Shown: positions 8,929 to 17,704, counted from the first letter of the stretch. The stretch: DNA of 64,000 nt from Pseudoalteromonas ruthenica (GCF_008808095.1 NZ_CP023397.1:620001-684000), one strand, 5' to 3'. The notes: a model not told the origin generated them from the letters alone. A program made the numbers and translations.

Positions 8929-11553
8929 ATGAGTGATCAATACGCGGCACTACGCAGTAATGTGGGTTTATTAGGGCAGATGCTAGGACAAACCATTGCC
9001 CAGGCATTGGGTGATTCGGCTTTGGCCAAAGTTGAATCAATTCGTCAGTTGGCAAAAACTTCTCGCGGTGGCGATGAGCAGGCGCGTGAGGCGCTGATCA
9101 GCGAGTTACAATCCCTAAGCGACGATGAGTTACTGCTTGTTGTGCGCGCGTTCAATCAATTCCTCAACCTCGCTAATGTTGCTGAGCAGTACCATACTGT
9201 GTCGCGCTCGGGTAACCAGGGTTTTTGCGAACTTGACCCATTAAAGCAGACTTTGCTGCGCCTTAAGCAAAGCCATGTGCAAGAGCACACCATCAAAGAG
9301 GCAATCGCACGACTAGATATCAACTTGGTATTAACTGCGCACCCAACGGAAGTGACACGGCGCACACTGATTAACAAACATGTGCAATTAAGTGATTGCT
9401 TAAACCTGTTAGAGCTGGGCGACTTGCTGCCGCAGGAACAACAAAAACTCCACGCTCGCATGCGCCAACTAATAGCTCAGGCGTGGCATACCGATGAAAT
9501 TCGTCAACAACGGCCAACGCCTTTGGATGAGGCGAAGTGGGGTTACGCAGTCATTGAAAATAGCCTGTGGCAAGCGGTGCCAGAATATGTGCGTGAGCTT
9601 GATGACACGCTGACTCAAGAGTTGGGTGTTGGTTTAGTCAGTGATGCTAAGCCGGTGCGTTTTACCTCATGGATGGGCGGCGACCGCGATGGCAACCCTT
9701 TTGTAACGTCGAGTGTGACACAGAGCGTACTCGACCATGGCCGGTGGATGGCATTGGACCTGTATATTAAAGACATCAACCTGCTGATCAGTGAATTATC
9801 GATGTTCGCCTGCGATGATGCTTTAGCTAAACAGGCTGAAGGAGCCCATGAACCCTATCGTGCCGTATTAAAGCAACTACGTGAAAAGCTGACACTCACT
9901 CACGAGTATCTCGAGGCCAAAATAACCGGGCAGTCGCCACGTGGCGAAAACATCATCACGGATATCACTCAGATAACGGATGTGTTAAAGGCCTGTGAGC
10001 GCTCGTTAGAGGCCAATAATATGGCCATCATCGCCCAGGGGCAGCTGCGCGATACGCTGATCCGCTGTCGGTGTTTTGGTTTGCAGCTCTCGCAATTGGA
10101 TATCCGCCAAGACAGCGACAGACACGCACAGGTGCTTGGTGAGCTGACAGAGTACCTAGGCCTAGGTGATTACTGCCAGTGGGATGAGCAAGGTAAACAA
10201 GAGTTTCTCAAAGCAGAGTTGGCCAGCAAGCGGCCGTTATTACCTCGCAATTGGCAACCAAGCGAACAAAGCCAAGAGGTTCTCGACACCTTTAAAGTGA
10301 TTGCCCAAAATCGCGCCGAAAACTTTGGCATTTACATTATTTCCATGGCTCGTCAGGCATCAGATGTGCTGGCAGTTAAGTTATTACTTCAAGAAGCAGG
10401 CTGTCAGTTTAACATGCCGGTTGCACCTTTGTTTGAAACTCTGGATGACCTCAACCGTGCGCCTGAAGTGATGCAGGCTTTATATAGCGATGATGTGTAT
10501 CGCCAACATCTAGGCACTCATCAGTATGTGATGATTGGCTATTCAGATTCAGCCAAAGATGCAGGGATGATGGCCGCTGGCTGGGCACAATATAGTGCTA
10601 TGGAGTCCTTGGTGCAGCTTAGTGAGGAGCAGGGCATTGAGCTCGTGCTATTTCACGGGCGCGGCGGTACTGTTGGTAGGGGAGGAGCCCCAGCTGCGCA
10701 AGCGTTGCGCTCGCAACCTCCAGGGAGTTTGAAAAATGGCCTGCGCGTGACTGAGCAAGGTGAGATGATCCGCTTCAAGTTCGGACTGGCCAGTGTCGCA
10801 AAGCAAAGTCTGCATTTATATGCCAGCGCAGTACTTGAGGGGAACCTGCTGCCACCCCCAGAGCCTGAGCCTAAGTGGCGCGACGTTATGGCTAAAATTA
10901 GCGACGCATCGTGCCAGCATTATCGTGCGACTGTGCGCGAGAACCCTGAATTTGTACCTTACTTTCGCAGTGCCACACCAGAGCAAGAGTTGGGTAAGTT
11001 GCCATTGGGATCGCGGCCTTCTAAGCGCAACCCTAATGGTGGGGTGGAAAGCTTAAGGGCCATTCCTTGGATCTTTGCTTGGTCGCAAAACCGCCTGATG
11101 CTGCCTGCTTGGTTGGGGGCCTATCAAGGTTTAGGAGCGGCGATTAGTGAATACGGTGAACATACGTTACAGCTTATGAGTCAGCAGTGGCCGTTCTTTC
11201 GCACCCGATTAGAGATGTTGGAAATGGTATTCTGTAAGGCAGACAGTTGGCTTAGTGCGCATTATGATCAGCACTTAGTGGCGCCGCAGTTACAGCACTT
11301 TGGCGAACGTTTACGCCAAGAGTTAGCGCAATCAGTGGCGCTGATCAAAGAACTAAGCCCAGAGCACACTTTATTAGGGCATCAGCCTTGGGTGCGTGAG
11401 TCTATTGCATTGCGCAATCCCTATACAGATCCGCTTAATGTCCTGCAGGTAGAGCTATTGAAACGAGCCCGTACCAATAGCTCACAGGCATTAGATAAAG
11501 CCTTAATGGTTACCATGGCTGGGATCGCAGCGGGTATGCGCAATACCGGTTAA
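8929..11553 (+). CDS. ppc: Phosphoenolpyruvate carboxylase
   Basis: Anaplerotic enzyme making oxaloacetate from PEP and bicarbonate. The 874 residues match the usual bacterial length (about 880). Visible signatures are the [14 protein letters not shown] catalytic-histidine motif (about 133-146), the GGDRDGNP motif, the second histidine/arginine motif [12 protein letters not shown] (about 575), [18 protein letters not shown], and the invariant C-terminus ending RNTG. The ATG at 8929 has a good AGGAG ribosome-binding site. A 12-codon reading frame ending at the ribosome-binding site precedes it; no role can be assigned. It is a single-gene unit, with a weak GC hairpin but no U-run after the stop. 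Confidence 0.97.
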   Translation: MSDQYAALRSNVGLLGQMLGQTIAQALGDSALAKVESIRQLAKTSRGGDEQAREALISELQSLSDDELLLVVRAFNQFLNLANVAEQYHTVSRSGNQGFCELDPLKQTLLRLKQSHVQEHTIKEAIARLDINLVLTAHPTEVTRRTLINKHVQLSDCLNLLELGDLLPQEQQKLHARMRQLIAQAWHTDEIRQQRPTPLDEAKWGYAVIENSLWQAVPEYVRELDDTLTQELGVGLVSDAKPVRFTSWMGGDRDGNPFVTSSVTQSVLDHGRWMALDLYIKDINLLISELSMFACDDALAKQAEGAHEPYRAVLKQLREKLTLTHEYLEAKITGQSPRGENIITDITQITDVLKACERSLEANNMAIIAQGQLRDTLIRCRCFGLQLSQLDIRQDSDRHAQVLGELTEYLGLGDYCQWDEQGKQEFLKAELASKRPLLPRNWQPSEQSQEVLDTFKVIAQNRAENFGIYIISMARQASDVLAVKLLLQEAGCQFNMPVAPLFETLDDLNRAPEVMQALYSDDVYRQHLGTHQYVMIGYSDSAKDAGMMAAGWAQYSAMESLVQLSEEQGIELVLFHGRGGTVGRGGAPAAQALRSQPPGSLKNGLRVTEQGEMIRFKFGLASVAKQSLHLYASAVLEGNLLPPPEPEPKWRDVMAKISDASCQHYRATVRENPEFVPYFRSATPEQELGKLPLGSRPSKRNPNGGVESLRAIPWIFAWSQNRLMLPAWLGAYQGLGAAISEYGEHTLQLMSQQWPFFRTRLEMLEMVFCKADSWLSAHYDQHLVAPQLQHFGERLRQELAQSVALIKELSPEHTLLGHQPWVRESIALRNPYTDPLNVLQVELLKRARTNSSQALDKALMVTMAGIAAGMRNTG

Positions 11554-12028
11554 TTAGGTCTAGGGCGGTGTATCAGCCGCCTGGCATCTGAACCTCGCCA
11601 TTGTGGTAAGTGGCCATCATTCACACCCAATAAAATGCGATGAGCGATCATCAAAGAGGCTACTTGCCTTGTGCAAATAACGCGGGTGCTCAACAGCGCA
11701 GAAATAGGGTAATGAGAGATAGGCCAAGATCGTAAAATAAGGCTTGTTATATACACCAGTTTTTGGCTCGAATAAGTAGAAATTAAAGTTAACCCTATGA
11801 AAGTGTTGAAGTTCGATATTTATATATCGTGCCATTTTATGCTCGGATATCTCAATACTCGTTTTTAACAAACTAATACTGCTTAGACATTACCAATCCA
11901 CTCTGGTAAATTTATGAATTACTTATAAATATAAAGTGTGCGGCTAGCTCTTTGTTATTTGAATTTTGGCTTAACCCGAAATGCACGCTAATAAGCTGTT
12001 AAGTAGCCAAGGAAAGTACGGCGTTTAA
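11554..12028. other. Gap between ppc and the cassette array; left boundary of array
   Basis: 475 bases without a convincing gene. The short reading frames on the minus strand have no ribosome-binding site or recognisable content. Near the right end, GGCTTAAC (about 11968) pairs imperfectly with GTTAAGTAGCC, and the region ends in GGCGTT (about 12020). GGCGTT is the same R'-end sequence seen in the attC sites downstream. It may be a decayed attC or the attachment boundary of the array. Confidence 0.45.
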
Positions 12029-12454
12029 ATGACCTACGAAGAATTTTATTACAGCATTGATTGCAGGTTTCCTTATCATCAAGAATGCGAGTGGAAGCGA
12101 ATCATTGATCAATCAATTGAAATAGGTGAGGACGCGCCTTTTCTCGTGCTTCATGAAATTTGCAGAGTTCCTGCTTCGGAGAAGCTGGAACAAGCAAAAC
12201 ATTTAGAAATGTATAAATATTGGAAGCAATCGTTTGCCAGCCCAGTGCAGGACATCGTTGAAGCAGCTTCTCTTTCTTACATCAACAAAACTGAGATAAC
12301 AGACTCCCAAGCACTCGATATAATGGAAAAACTTTCAGCGTTTCCTAAATCTTATAACGCGCTTCAAGTTGTTTTGTTTGCGTGTCCAGACGATGATGAA
12401 CTCGTCGACGAAAAATATGAAAATATTGTAGCTGTGTGGAAATCGGCTTCTTAA
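12029..12454 (+). CDS. Hypothetical cassette protein (141 aa)
   Basis: First gene of the cassette array. It encodes an acidic soluble protein of 141 residues, predicted mostly helical, with no signal peptide or transmembrane segment and no family I can recognise. The ATG is directly after a GGCGTT boundary, and the stop codon overlaps the inverse core of the following attC-like site, as is typical for integron cassettes. Base composition is more AT-rich than the flanking chromosomal genes. Function unknown. Confidence 0.7.
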   Translation: MTYEEFYYSIDCRFPYHQECEWKRIIDQSIEIGEDAPFLVLHEICRVPASEKLEQAKHLEMYKYWKQSFASPVQDIVEAASLSYINKTEITDSQALDIMEKLSAFPKSYNALQVVLFACPDDDELVDEKYENIVAVWKSAS

Positions 12455-12548
12455 CAAGTTACTTAAAAGGACGCATAAATGCTTGGCTTGTGCTCCTTCG
12501 TCGCTAATTTTAGCCAAGCATTTATGCACACATTAGTAAGGCGTTATA
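12451..12548 (+). repeat. attC-like recombination site 1
   Basis: About 98 bases starting with the inverse core TTAACAA and ending GGCGTTATAT. It has internal imperfect dyads (GCATAAATGCTTGGCT pairs with AGCCAAGCATTTATGC). It shares the segment CGCTAATTTTAGCCAAGC with site 3, showing a common family. Confidence 0.8.
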
Positions 12549-12552
12549 TGCC

Positions 12553-12906
12553 ATGAATAGAATCGACGCCATCACGAAGATTAAGGCCTCTTTGAAAAGC
12601 TGTGAACCTCTAGTTATTACTCCTAAAGGAAGGAGCTATGAGGAGTATGTCAAACAGCTTTCGGAACAGTTGCTTGAATCTGTCATTGACCCAGTTTTAG
12701 TTGAAGTTACTTCGACAATAATTGTTGGTGGTGGTTTCGAATCATATAAATCCGCGACCGTTTGGGGAATAGCTAGAATTGGCATTAATTGGTTAATAAC
12801 AATTAAGGGGGAGCCGGAGTTTGCGCTTGCATTTGGAGTGGAGCCTTTAGACTTGAAAATGCATGGTTGCTCTTCAAGCGATGTTTTAGCGGAATGGTGC
12901 AGCTAG
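12553..12906 (+). CDS. Hypothetical cassette protein (117 aa)
   Basis: Soluble 117-residue protein with no recognisable domain. It has a mixed alpha/beta look, with a Gly-rich IIVGGGF turn near the middle and a Cys-Ser-rich C-terminus. The ATG begins four bases after the R' end of attC-like site 1, and the gene ends four bases before site 2. It fills one cassette exactly, which is the main support that it is real. Confidence 0.65.
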   Translation: MNRIDAITKIKASLKSCEPLVITPKGRSYEEYVKQLSEQLLESVIDPVLVEVTSTIIVGGGFESYKSATVWGIARIGINWLITIKGEPEFALAFGVEPLDLKMHGCSSSDVLAEWCS

Positions 12907-12909
12907 GCA

Positions 12910-13010
12910 TATAACAAGCTGTTGAATAATGGACAAAATTCAGTTGGCTGATTTCGCTCCGCTCAAGATTATGGCCAACTAAATTTTGCACATTGACAGG
13001 GCGTTATAAG
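12910..13010 (+). repeat. attC-like recombination site 2
   Basis: About 101 bases from TATAACAAGC to GGGCGTTATAAG. The internal arms GTGCAAAATTTAGTTGGC-type pairing (ACAAAATTCAGTTGGC with GCCAACTAAATTTTGC) form the long imperfect hairpin expected of a folded attC bottom strand. Confidence 0.8.
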
Positions 13011-13016
13011 GCATAT

Positions 13017-13450
13017 ATGAATCGGCTAATAATTTACATTCTGCTTATTACACCAACATTTGTTAATGCAAGTGGCTTAAAACCAGATGCTTACTTTGGT
13101 GAATACTGTGTTGTTAAAATGCAGAACTACTATGGCGGATTAAGCTCCGAAGAAGAAGCTTCTCGGTTCTTAGGAAAAAGGTAATAATCAAAAAGTCTGA
13201 ATTTAGAGGGTTAACAGTGGTTGCTGAAAACCCTGAGTATGCAATTGAAGAAATAGATGACTGGTCTAAGGTAAATACAACATTTCATGGTTTGTACTTA
13301 GATCGGGGAAAGCATAATCAATTAGTTATCTACCCAGATTCAAAAAAAAAGAATAAGTTCTGGGCCGAAATTATCAATTCTGAATTATTAGTAACCGTTT
13401 ATGACGGTTATCTGTATGAATTAAAAAAGGATTGTGTAAAAGCCTTATAA
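13017..13450 (+). pseudogene. Frameshifted exported cassette protein
   Basis: The ATG at 13017 opens a signal-peptide-like N-terminus (MNRLIIYILLITPTFVNA), but the frame stops at 13184 after GGAAAAAGG. In the next frame, coding continues without a break (KKVIIKKSEFRGL, then to the stop at 13450). Restoring one A in the five-A run would give a single protein of about 144 residues with a signal peptide. The joined gene exactly fills the space between attC-like sites 2 and 3. Whether this is a real mutation, a sequencing error in a homopolymer or programmed slippage cannot be decided here. No family recognised. Confidence 0.7.
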
Positions 13451-13548
13451 CAAGGCAATTATGCGTGTGACGTTTAAAGCCTGGCTGGCGCTCATTCTTC
13501 GCTAATTTTAGCCAAGCATTTATACGCCCCATATTGCGGCGTTATATA
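13445..13548 (+). repeat. attC-like recombination site 3
   Basis: About 104 bases from TTATAACAAGG to GCGGCGTTATATA. It contains CGCTCATTCTTCGCTAATTTTAGCCAAGC, a segment shared almost base for base with sites 1 and 4. Confidence 0.8.
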
Positions 13549-13569
13549 CCTAGGGATAGCCTGAGTGAA

Positions 13570-13968
13570 ATGGATGCATTGAGCAAGCTTCAAGAAAAAA
13601 ATAAAATCCACTCTAAGCTTCAGCGTAATACTAGCTGGAACATTGTTTGGATGCTTTGTCTATTGAGCCCTTTGCTATTCAGCAATGGCTACGAATTTTA
13701 TTTTTCATTTATACGAAATACCGAATTTGAGTCTATTCACCCAGCTATAGTTTTAGTCGGCTCGCTAGGTTTTGGTTTACCGTTAGCAGCTATGGGCGGC
13801 CTTATGCTTTTTAGGCGTATCATAAAATTGCTTTTGCTAATTGCTGCAGAGTCATGGTTCATTTGGTTTTGGGTTGTTTCTGAATTATCGTGCTTAGCGT
13901 TTTTGCCACTAATTCCTGCTTTTGTCATTTTGCAAACTCAGTTACCCAAAATAAGGGCTGGTAAGTAA
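13570..13968 (+). CDS. Hypothetical membrane protein of cassette array
   Basis: 132 residues from the ATG at 13570; the longer frame from 13534 starts inside the attC-like site and is unlikely. After a charged N-terminus there are three or four hydrophobic helices (about 25-47, 60-85 and a long stretch 90-128), then a short basic tail. No family recognised. Small membrane proteins are common cargo of chromosomal integrons. It is bounded exactly by attC-like sites 3 and 4. Confidence 0.65.
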   Translation: MDALSKLQEKNKIHSKLQRNTSWNIVWMLCLLSPLLFSNGYEFYFSFIRNTEFESIHPAIVLVGSLGFGLPLAAMGGLMLFRRIIKLLLLIAAESWFIWFWVVSELSCLAFLPLIPAFVILQTQLPKIRAGK

Positions 13969-13973
13969 ACGGT

Positions 13974-14075
13974 ATTAAACAAGCTGTTTATGGAATGGGC
14001 GTCTTAATGCTTAGCTGACGCTCATTCTTCGCGATTATAGTCAAGCTTAATTCGCCTTATAACAGGGCGTTGATT
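13974..14075 (+). repeat. attC-like recombination site 4
   Basis: About 102 bases from ATTAAACAAGC to AACAGGGCGTTGAT, with the internal pair GCTTAGCTGACG and CTTCGCGATTATAGTCAAGC. Same family as sites 1 and 3. Confidence 0.78.
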
Positions 14076-14120
14076 TTATAAATGTATTCATTTCAAAAAC
14101 ACTTAATAAGGAGATTATGA

Positions 14121-14708
14121 ATGTTTTCACCAACAGAGAAAGTTAATTTGCGAGCAAAAATGGAGAAATACGAAGGCAAAATTAACCATATGTATTTAGA
14201 CTCGAAAGGCTATGTTACGGTGGGTGTTGGGCATCTAATTAAAGATCTAGCTAGTGCACAAAAGTTGAGCTTTAAAAAGAGTAATAATATGCCTGCCACA
14301 AAAGATGAAATTAAGGCTGATTATGAAGCGGTGAAGAAACAACCAAAAAACCGTTTGGCTTTTAGTTACAAAAGGTACGTAAAACTCAAGCTATCTGATT
14401 TAGATATAAACACTCTAACTAATAAACATATCGATAGCTTTGAAAGTGAGCTAAAAAGGATATTTCCTGACTTTTCGACGTATCCAAGTGAAGCAAGGCT
14501 AGCACTGTTTGATATTATTTTTAATGTTGGGATGACCGACTTTAACAGTGAGTGGCCGAGATTGAAGAAAGCAGTGAAAGCGAAGGATTGGTCCGAGGCC
14601 GCAAAAGAATCAAACAGAAAACCTCCCATTTCGGCAGAAAGAAATAAGTACGTGAGAGATTTATTTGAGAAAGCGGCGGCCAATGTTAAAAACCCGGCCA
14701 AACCATAA
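14121..14708 (+). CDS. T4-type lysozyme (GH24) in cassette
   Basis: 195-residue muramidase homologue. The N-terminus has the phage lysozyme active site with exact T4 spacing: E18, D27 and T33 (T4 lysozyme E11, D20, T26) in KYEG, YLDS and YVTVGVGH. There is no obvious signal peptide, so delivery to peptidoglycan would need holin-like help, a secretion system or cell lysis. AAGGAG lies 7 bases before the ATG at 14121. It is followed after 14 bases by a lipoprotein gene with no attC between them, so the two travel as one cassette. It could be a phage-derived lysin, an antibacterial effector or part of a defence pair; see the finding. Confidence 0.85.
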   Translation: MFSPTEKVNLRAKMEKYEGKINHMYLDSKGYVTVGVGHLIKDLASAQKLSFKKSNNMPATKDEIKADYEAVKKQPKNRLAFSYKRYVKLKLSDLDINTLTNKHIDSFESELKRIFPDFSTYPSEARLALFDIIFNVGMTDFNSEWPRLKKAVKAKDWSEAAKESNRKPPISAERNKYVRDLFEKAAANVKNPAKP

Positions 14709-14722
14709 AACTCGGAGGCGTT

Positions 14723-15484
14723 ATGAGACTTTCATTATTCAAATTCATGTGTATTTCATTTGTTTTTCTATGTTTTATTGGGATGGTAGGTTGTGTCAGC
14801 AACAAGTCTAATGGAGCTAAAACGAGCATTCCCGTTCGTTGGAGCTCAGGCTATACAATGCCGGCGCTTCTAGCGTCATCAGGTATATCGGTCAACAATA
14901 TCGACGATTTATCAGAGCTAATTACTTCTTCTTGGTATGCAGAAGTGGATGTCAAACAAACAAAAGTCGGAAGGTCCGTGTTCAATTCTTGTATGGATTA
15001 CTTTGATAAAGCTGGGCCTTCAACTCGCACAATAAGAGACCATGAGATGAGTGCCTATCTCGAGTTTAAAATTATGTGTGAAGCGACACGGCTATTAATA
15101 AATGCAAGTAACTCTAAAGAGAGTTTTTTACCAGAAATTATTCTCAATAAAGATGTACCTAAAATTTTTCCGAAAGCAATTGCTTTGCAAATATCGACAG
15201 AGGAATCAAGGCAAACTTCCCAGACCGCTATGGTGAGAACATGGGCAGATGTTACACCTATGATTAGAGTTGAAACTCATTCAAAAACGAAGTCAACCTA
15301 CTTTCACGAAGGAGGATATCAAGAGGTTGAAATACTGGGGTATGGGGATGATAACAATGACGACGTTGAGGATGTCTTCATTGTTGTACGTGATTATGTA
15401 ACAGGAGGAAATTACTTTAATATTCGCTTGTTTGTTTTGTCGGTAGACTCCAAGGGAGACTGGGAGTTGATTAAAGAAATTTAA
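14723..15484 (+). CDS. Lipoprotein co-cassetted with the lysozyme
   Basis: 253-residue protein with a lipoprotein signal (hydrophobic stretch, then GMVGC lipobox, Cys about 24) and a mature periplasmic domain without a family I recognise. The C-terminal third is acidic and strand-rich, with DDNNDDVEDVFIVVRDYV, reminiscent of Asp-rich repeat folds. GGAGG precedes the ATG, and the spacing to the lysozyme (14 bases) implies co-transcription and probably translational coupling. A periplasm-facing lipoprotein next to a muramidase would suit an immunity or lysozyme-inhibitor role; this is inference. Confidence 0.72.
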   Translation: MRLSLFKFMCISFVFLCFIGMVGCVSNKSNGAKTSIPVRWSSGYTMPALLASSGISVNNIDDLSELITSSWYAEVDVKQTKVGRSVFNSCMDYFDKAGPSTRTIRDHEMSAYLEFKIMCEATRLLINASNSKESFLPEIILNKDVPKIFPKAIALQISTEESRQTSQTAMVRTWADVTPMIRVETHSKTKSTYFHEGGYQEVEILGYGDDNNDDVEDVFIVVRDYVTGGNYFNIRLFVLSVDSKGDWELIKEI

Positions 15485-15517
15485 AGCCCTTTGCGTCAGA
15501 AAGCGGAAGTAAATCAA

Positions 15518-15570
15518 TTTAACAATGCGCTGCACTTGCAATATATCTGTGAGAGCAGCGCTGCGTTCCT
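15518..15570 (+). repeat. Short attC-like site 5
   Basis: A hairpin in which AAC-aat-GCGCTGC (15521-15533) pairs with GCAGCGC-tgc-GTT (15555-15567). The three-base internal mismatch separates the AAC/GTT boxes from the L boxes, which is the layout of short attC sites. R' is followed by CC rather than the usual purines, so the site is atypical. Confidence 0.5.
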
Positions 15571-15582
15571 TTAGGAATCACC

Positions 15583-16260
15583 ATGAAAGATAGTTGGACA
15601 GAAGAGGAGCTAGAAGCAGCGGTAGAAGCATATGTTCAGATGCATTCTGAGCAAGCTAATGGGGAGCCATTTGTTAAAACGAGAACCTATTCTGAACTCG
15701 CTAACCGATTTGGCCGTACTGAGAAATCATTCGAATATCGAATGCAGAATATCTCCTATGTCTACTCGCTTATGGGTCGCGAATGGGTCTCTGGTTTGAA
15801 ACCAGCGAAAAATGTTGGACCCAAAAATGCTGCAGTTATCGAAAGACTAATTTCTGAAACTGAGGGGCAAATTCTACCGAAAGTTGCTGAGTTTGAAACA
15901 CAGGTTATCTGTCATAAATATAAGGCAAATCTGCCGAAGCCAGATGGCATCAAAGAACCTGAAAAAACATATACACAAGTAACGAACTTCAATAGAGATC
16001 CCAAAGTAAAAGCATGGGTTCTTAAAGAAGCAACTGGCAAATGTGAGTGCTGTGGCTCTGACGCACCATTTAAAACCGCAGAAGGAGAGCCTTTCTTAGA
16101 AGTTCATCACCTTCGCCGTTTAGTTGATGGTGGCTCAGATACCGTTTCAAATGCGGTGGCTTTATGCTCAAATTGTCATAGAGAAATGCACTACGGAGTC
16201 AATAAATCCACTCTGGTTGATTCAATGTACAGCAAGTTATCGAGGCTTGTGTATGAGTAA
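15583..16260 (+). CDS. HNH endonuclease (cassette cargo)
   Basis: 225 residues. The C-terminal HNH nuclease module has a zinc knuckle C154-x2-C157 and C195-x2-C198, the H175-H176 pair in EVHHL, N190 and H199. The N-terminal 100 residues (WTEEELEAAVEAY and so on) form a separate helical domain seen in some HNH restriction-type proteins and likely contribute to DNA recognition. ATG at 15583. HNH proteins of this layout include McrA-like restriction enzymes of modified DNA, so an anti-phage role is plausible but unproven. A hairpin (16283-16306) follows the stop. Confidence 0.8.
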   Translation: MKDSWTEEELEAAVEAYVQMHSEQANGEPFVKTRTYSELANRFGRTEKSFEYRMQNISYVYSLMGREWVSGLKPAKNVGPKNAAVIERLISETEGQILPKVAEFETQVICHKYKANLPKPDGIKEPEKTYTQVTNFNRDPKVKAWVLKEATGKCECCGSDAPFKTAEGEPFLEVHHLRRLVDGGSDTVSNAVALCSNCHREMHYGVNKSTLVDSMYSKLSRLVYE

Positions 16261-16336
16261 AAGATGTGTATCAAGTTAATTAACTTCGCGCCTACGATTG
16301 CGAAGTCTCCTTCGTCATGTCGGGTCCACAGAAGCC

Positions 16337-16852
16337 ATGCAACTATCGGTAGTTCTAAGTATGTTTGAGCCCTTTATTCCTGATAATTTCGAGGCGCCTA
16401 AGCGTTTTGACACTGAATCTTTTCATTTTAGCGTGCTTGAAGAGGCGGTTGCTGACTTAGACTTTGACGCTGTGATGTCCAGTCAGCAAAGGCTGCAAGG
16501 AGTTTTTGGGCCAGATTCCGAATGGCCTAAGCCATCAATGACTCTCGAAGAGAACACTGAAAGCCTGAAGGTTCATAAACGAGAGTTTGAATCGCGAGTA
16601 GCGTTTGCTTATTCAGTGTTCAATAACTCAAACGATAAATGCCTCGGTTCTGTTTACATAGACCCTAGCCAGTCACCCAAATATGATTGTGAAGTATATT
16701 TGTGGGTTAGAGACGATGCTATCGCTCTAGACACAGCGCTTTACCACACGGTCTTTGATTGGCTAAAAAAAGATTGGCCATTTTCAAAAGTTGCATTCCC
16801 TGGTCGAAGCATTTCATGGGCAGATTGGGTGGTTACGTTGAAAGTTACCTAA
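16337..16852 (+). CDS. GNAT-family acetyltransferase-like protein
   Basis: About 171 residues from the ATG at 16337 (an ATG at 16361 is equally possible; the longer frame from 16298 has no support). The order MTLEENTESL - FAYSVFN - CLGSVYIDP - EVYLWV - LDTALYHTVFDWL matches a Gcn5-related N-acetyltransferase core (helix, strands beta4-beta5, acetyl-CoA loop region). The glycine-rich Q/R-x-x-G-x-G/A loop is not well formed, so activity is uncertain. Substrate unknown. It precedes a decayed attC-like site. Confidence 0.6.
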   Translation: MQLSVVLSMFEPFIPDNFEAPKRFDTESFHFSVLEEAVADLDFDAVMSSQQRLQGVFGPDSEWPKPSMTLEENTESLKVHKREFESRVAFAYSVFNNSNDKCLGSVYIDPSQSPKYDCEVYLWVRDDAIALDTALYHTVFDWLKKDWPFSKVAFPGRSISWADWVVTLKVT

Positions 16853-16955
16853 CATAAACCAATGATGTATGAAACGAATAAAGCGTGTCTGGTGCTGATC
16901 TTTCGCTATTTTTAGCCAAGCTTAATGTGCTCCATAGTGAAGCATCATCTACCTA
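16848..16955 (+). repeat. Degenerate attC-like site 6
   Basis: Starts CCTAACAT. It contains CTTTCGCTATTTTTAGCCAAGCTTAAT, clearly related to sites 1, 3 and 4, but lacks the GGCGTTA end. It is probably no longer recombinogenic. Confidence 0.55.
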
Positions 16956-16962
16956 GGAAAGC

Positions 16963-17031
16963 ATGAAACGTCTATTCATCATTTTATTAAGCTTGGATCT
17001 AATTGGTTGTATGGATGATAGGTCTCTATGA
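16963..17031 (+). pseudogene. Truncated lipoprotein remnant
   Basis: A 22-codon frame, ATG at 16963 preceded by AGGAAAG, encoding a lipoprotein signal with an LIGC lipobox and ending at TGA 17029-17031. Both other plus frames stay open for some distance beyond the stop, so it looks like the stump of a cassette lipoprotein gene broken by a frameshift or deletion at the right edge of the array. Confidence 0.4.
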
Positions 17032-17326
17032 GGAAAAGTTGAGGCGTCTGCAAACAGTAAAACGAATTTCGGTGTTAGCGATGATAACGGGTCAAAGCGG
17101 ATCACAGCGTAGAGTGGTGATTATTCAGTTTAGTTGAATAAAAGCTCTAATTTACGTATTATGGCCTGCTCAGAATAAAGGCACGGTGCTCGAAAGAGTT
17201 TCCACGCAAAGCTCCAGGTCTAAGGTCAATACATTGGCTATGATGGCTGAGCCGCTTCCACTTTTGCCCTCCTAGTGCAAACGAACTTGTGCCTTTGTTG
17301 TATCTGTATTTATTAGAGAGAACGAC

Positions 17327-17704
17327 ATGGCCAACTCTGTTGTTGCGAGTTTAAGTTATTGCGCTGAAGAAAACATTGTCTGCGCAACCATGCGCGGTAA
17401 AGCGCAATCAATTGATGTGTTAAATAACGCCAACGCCATTATTGAATTCGCCAATAGTTACAATGCGAAAGCGGTGTTAATTGATGTACGCGAATTTGAA
17501 CATGCTTATGCTAAGGATGAGTTCATTGATGTGTGCAACAAGCTAGCGCCATTGCTCGGCCAGTTTATTATCGCTCGCGTGGTTAGTTATCAGGGTTTTA
17601 TGCATGAACTGGTGACGCAAAAAGTACGAGAGCTTGGGGTCAGGGTGAAAAACTTTGATTGCCAGGAGCAGGCACGTAATTGGTTGCGCCCACTTTCGTG
17701 CTAG
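17327..17704 (+). CDS. STAS/SpoIIAA-like protein of unknown function
   Basis: 125 residues with an alternating strand/helix pattern (DVLNNANAIIEFANSYNAKAVLIDVREFEHAYAKDEF...) resembling SpoIIAA-like STAS-fold proteins, which bind partners in signalling or lipid-associated roles. No signal peptide or membrane segment. ATG at 17327 after GAGAG. It is the first chromosomal gene right of the cassette array, 40 bases before cdd. The fold call is by pattern only. Confidence 0.55.
   Translation: MANSVVASLSYCAEENIVCATMRGKAQSIDVLNNANAIIEFANSYNAKAVLIDVREFEHAYAKDEFIDVCNKLAPLLGQFIIARVVSYQGFMHELVTQKVRELGVRVKNFDCQEQARNWLRPLSC

Noticed and set aside
11550..11871. Two minus-strand frames of 68 and 84 codons after ppc
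   Set aside because: No ribosome-binding site, no recognisable content, mutual overlap and low coding character.
16283..16306. ACTTCGC/GCGAAGT hairpin after the HNH gene as an attC site
   Set aside because: Too short, and it lacks a GTT R' box; listed only as a hairpin in the HNH entry.
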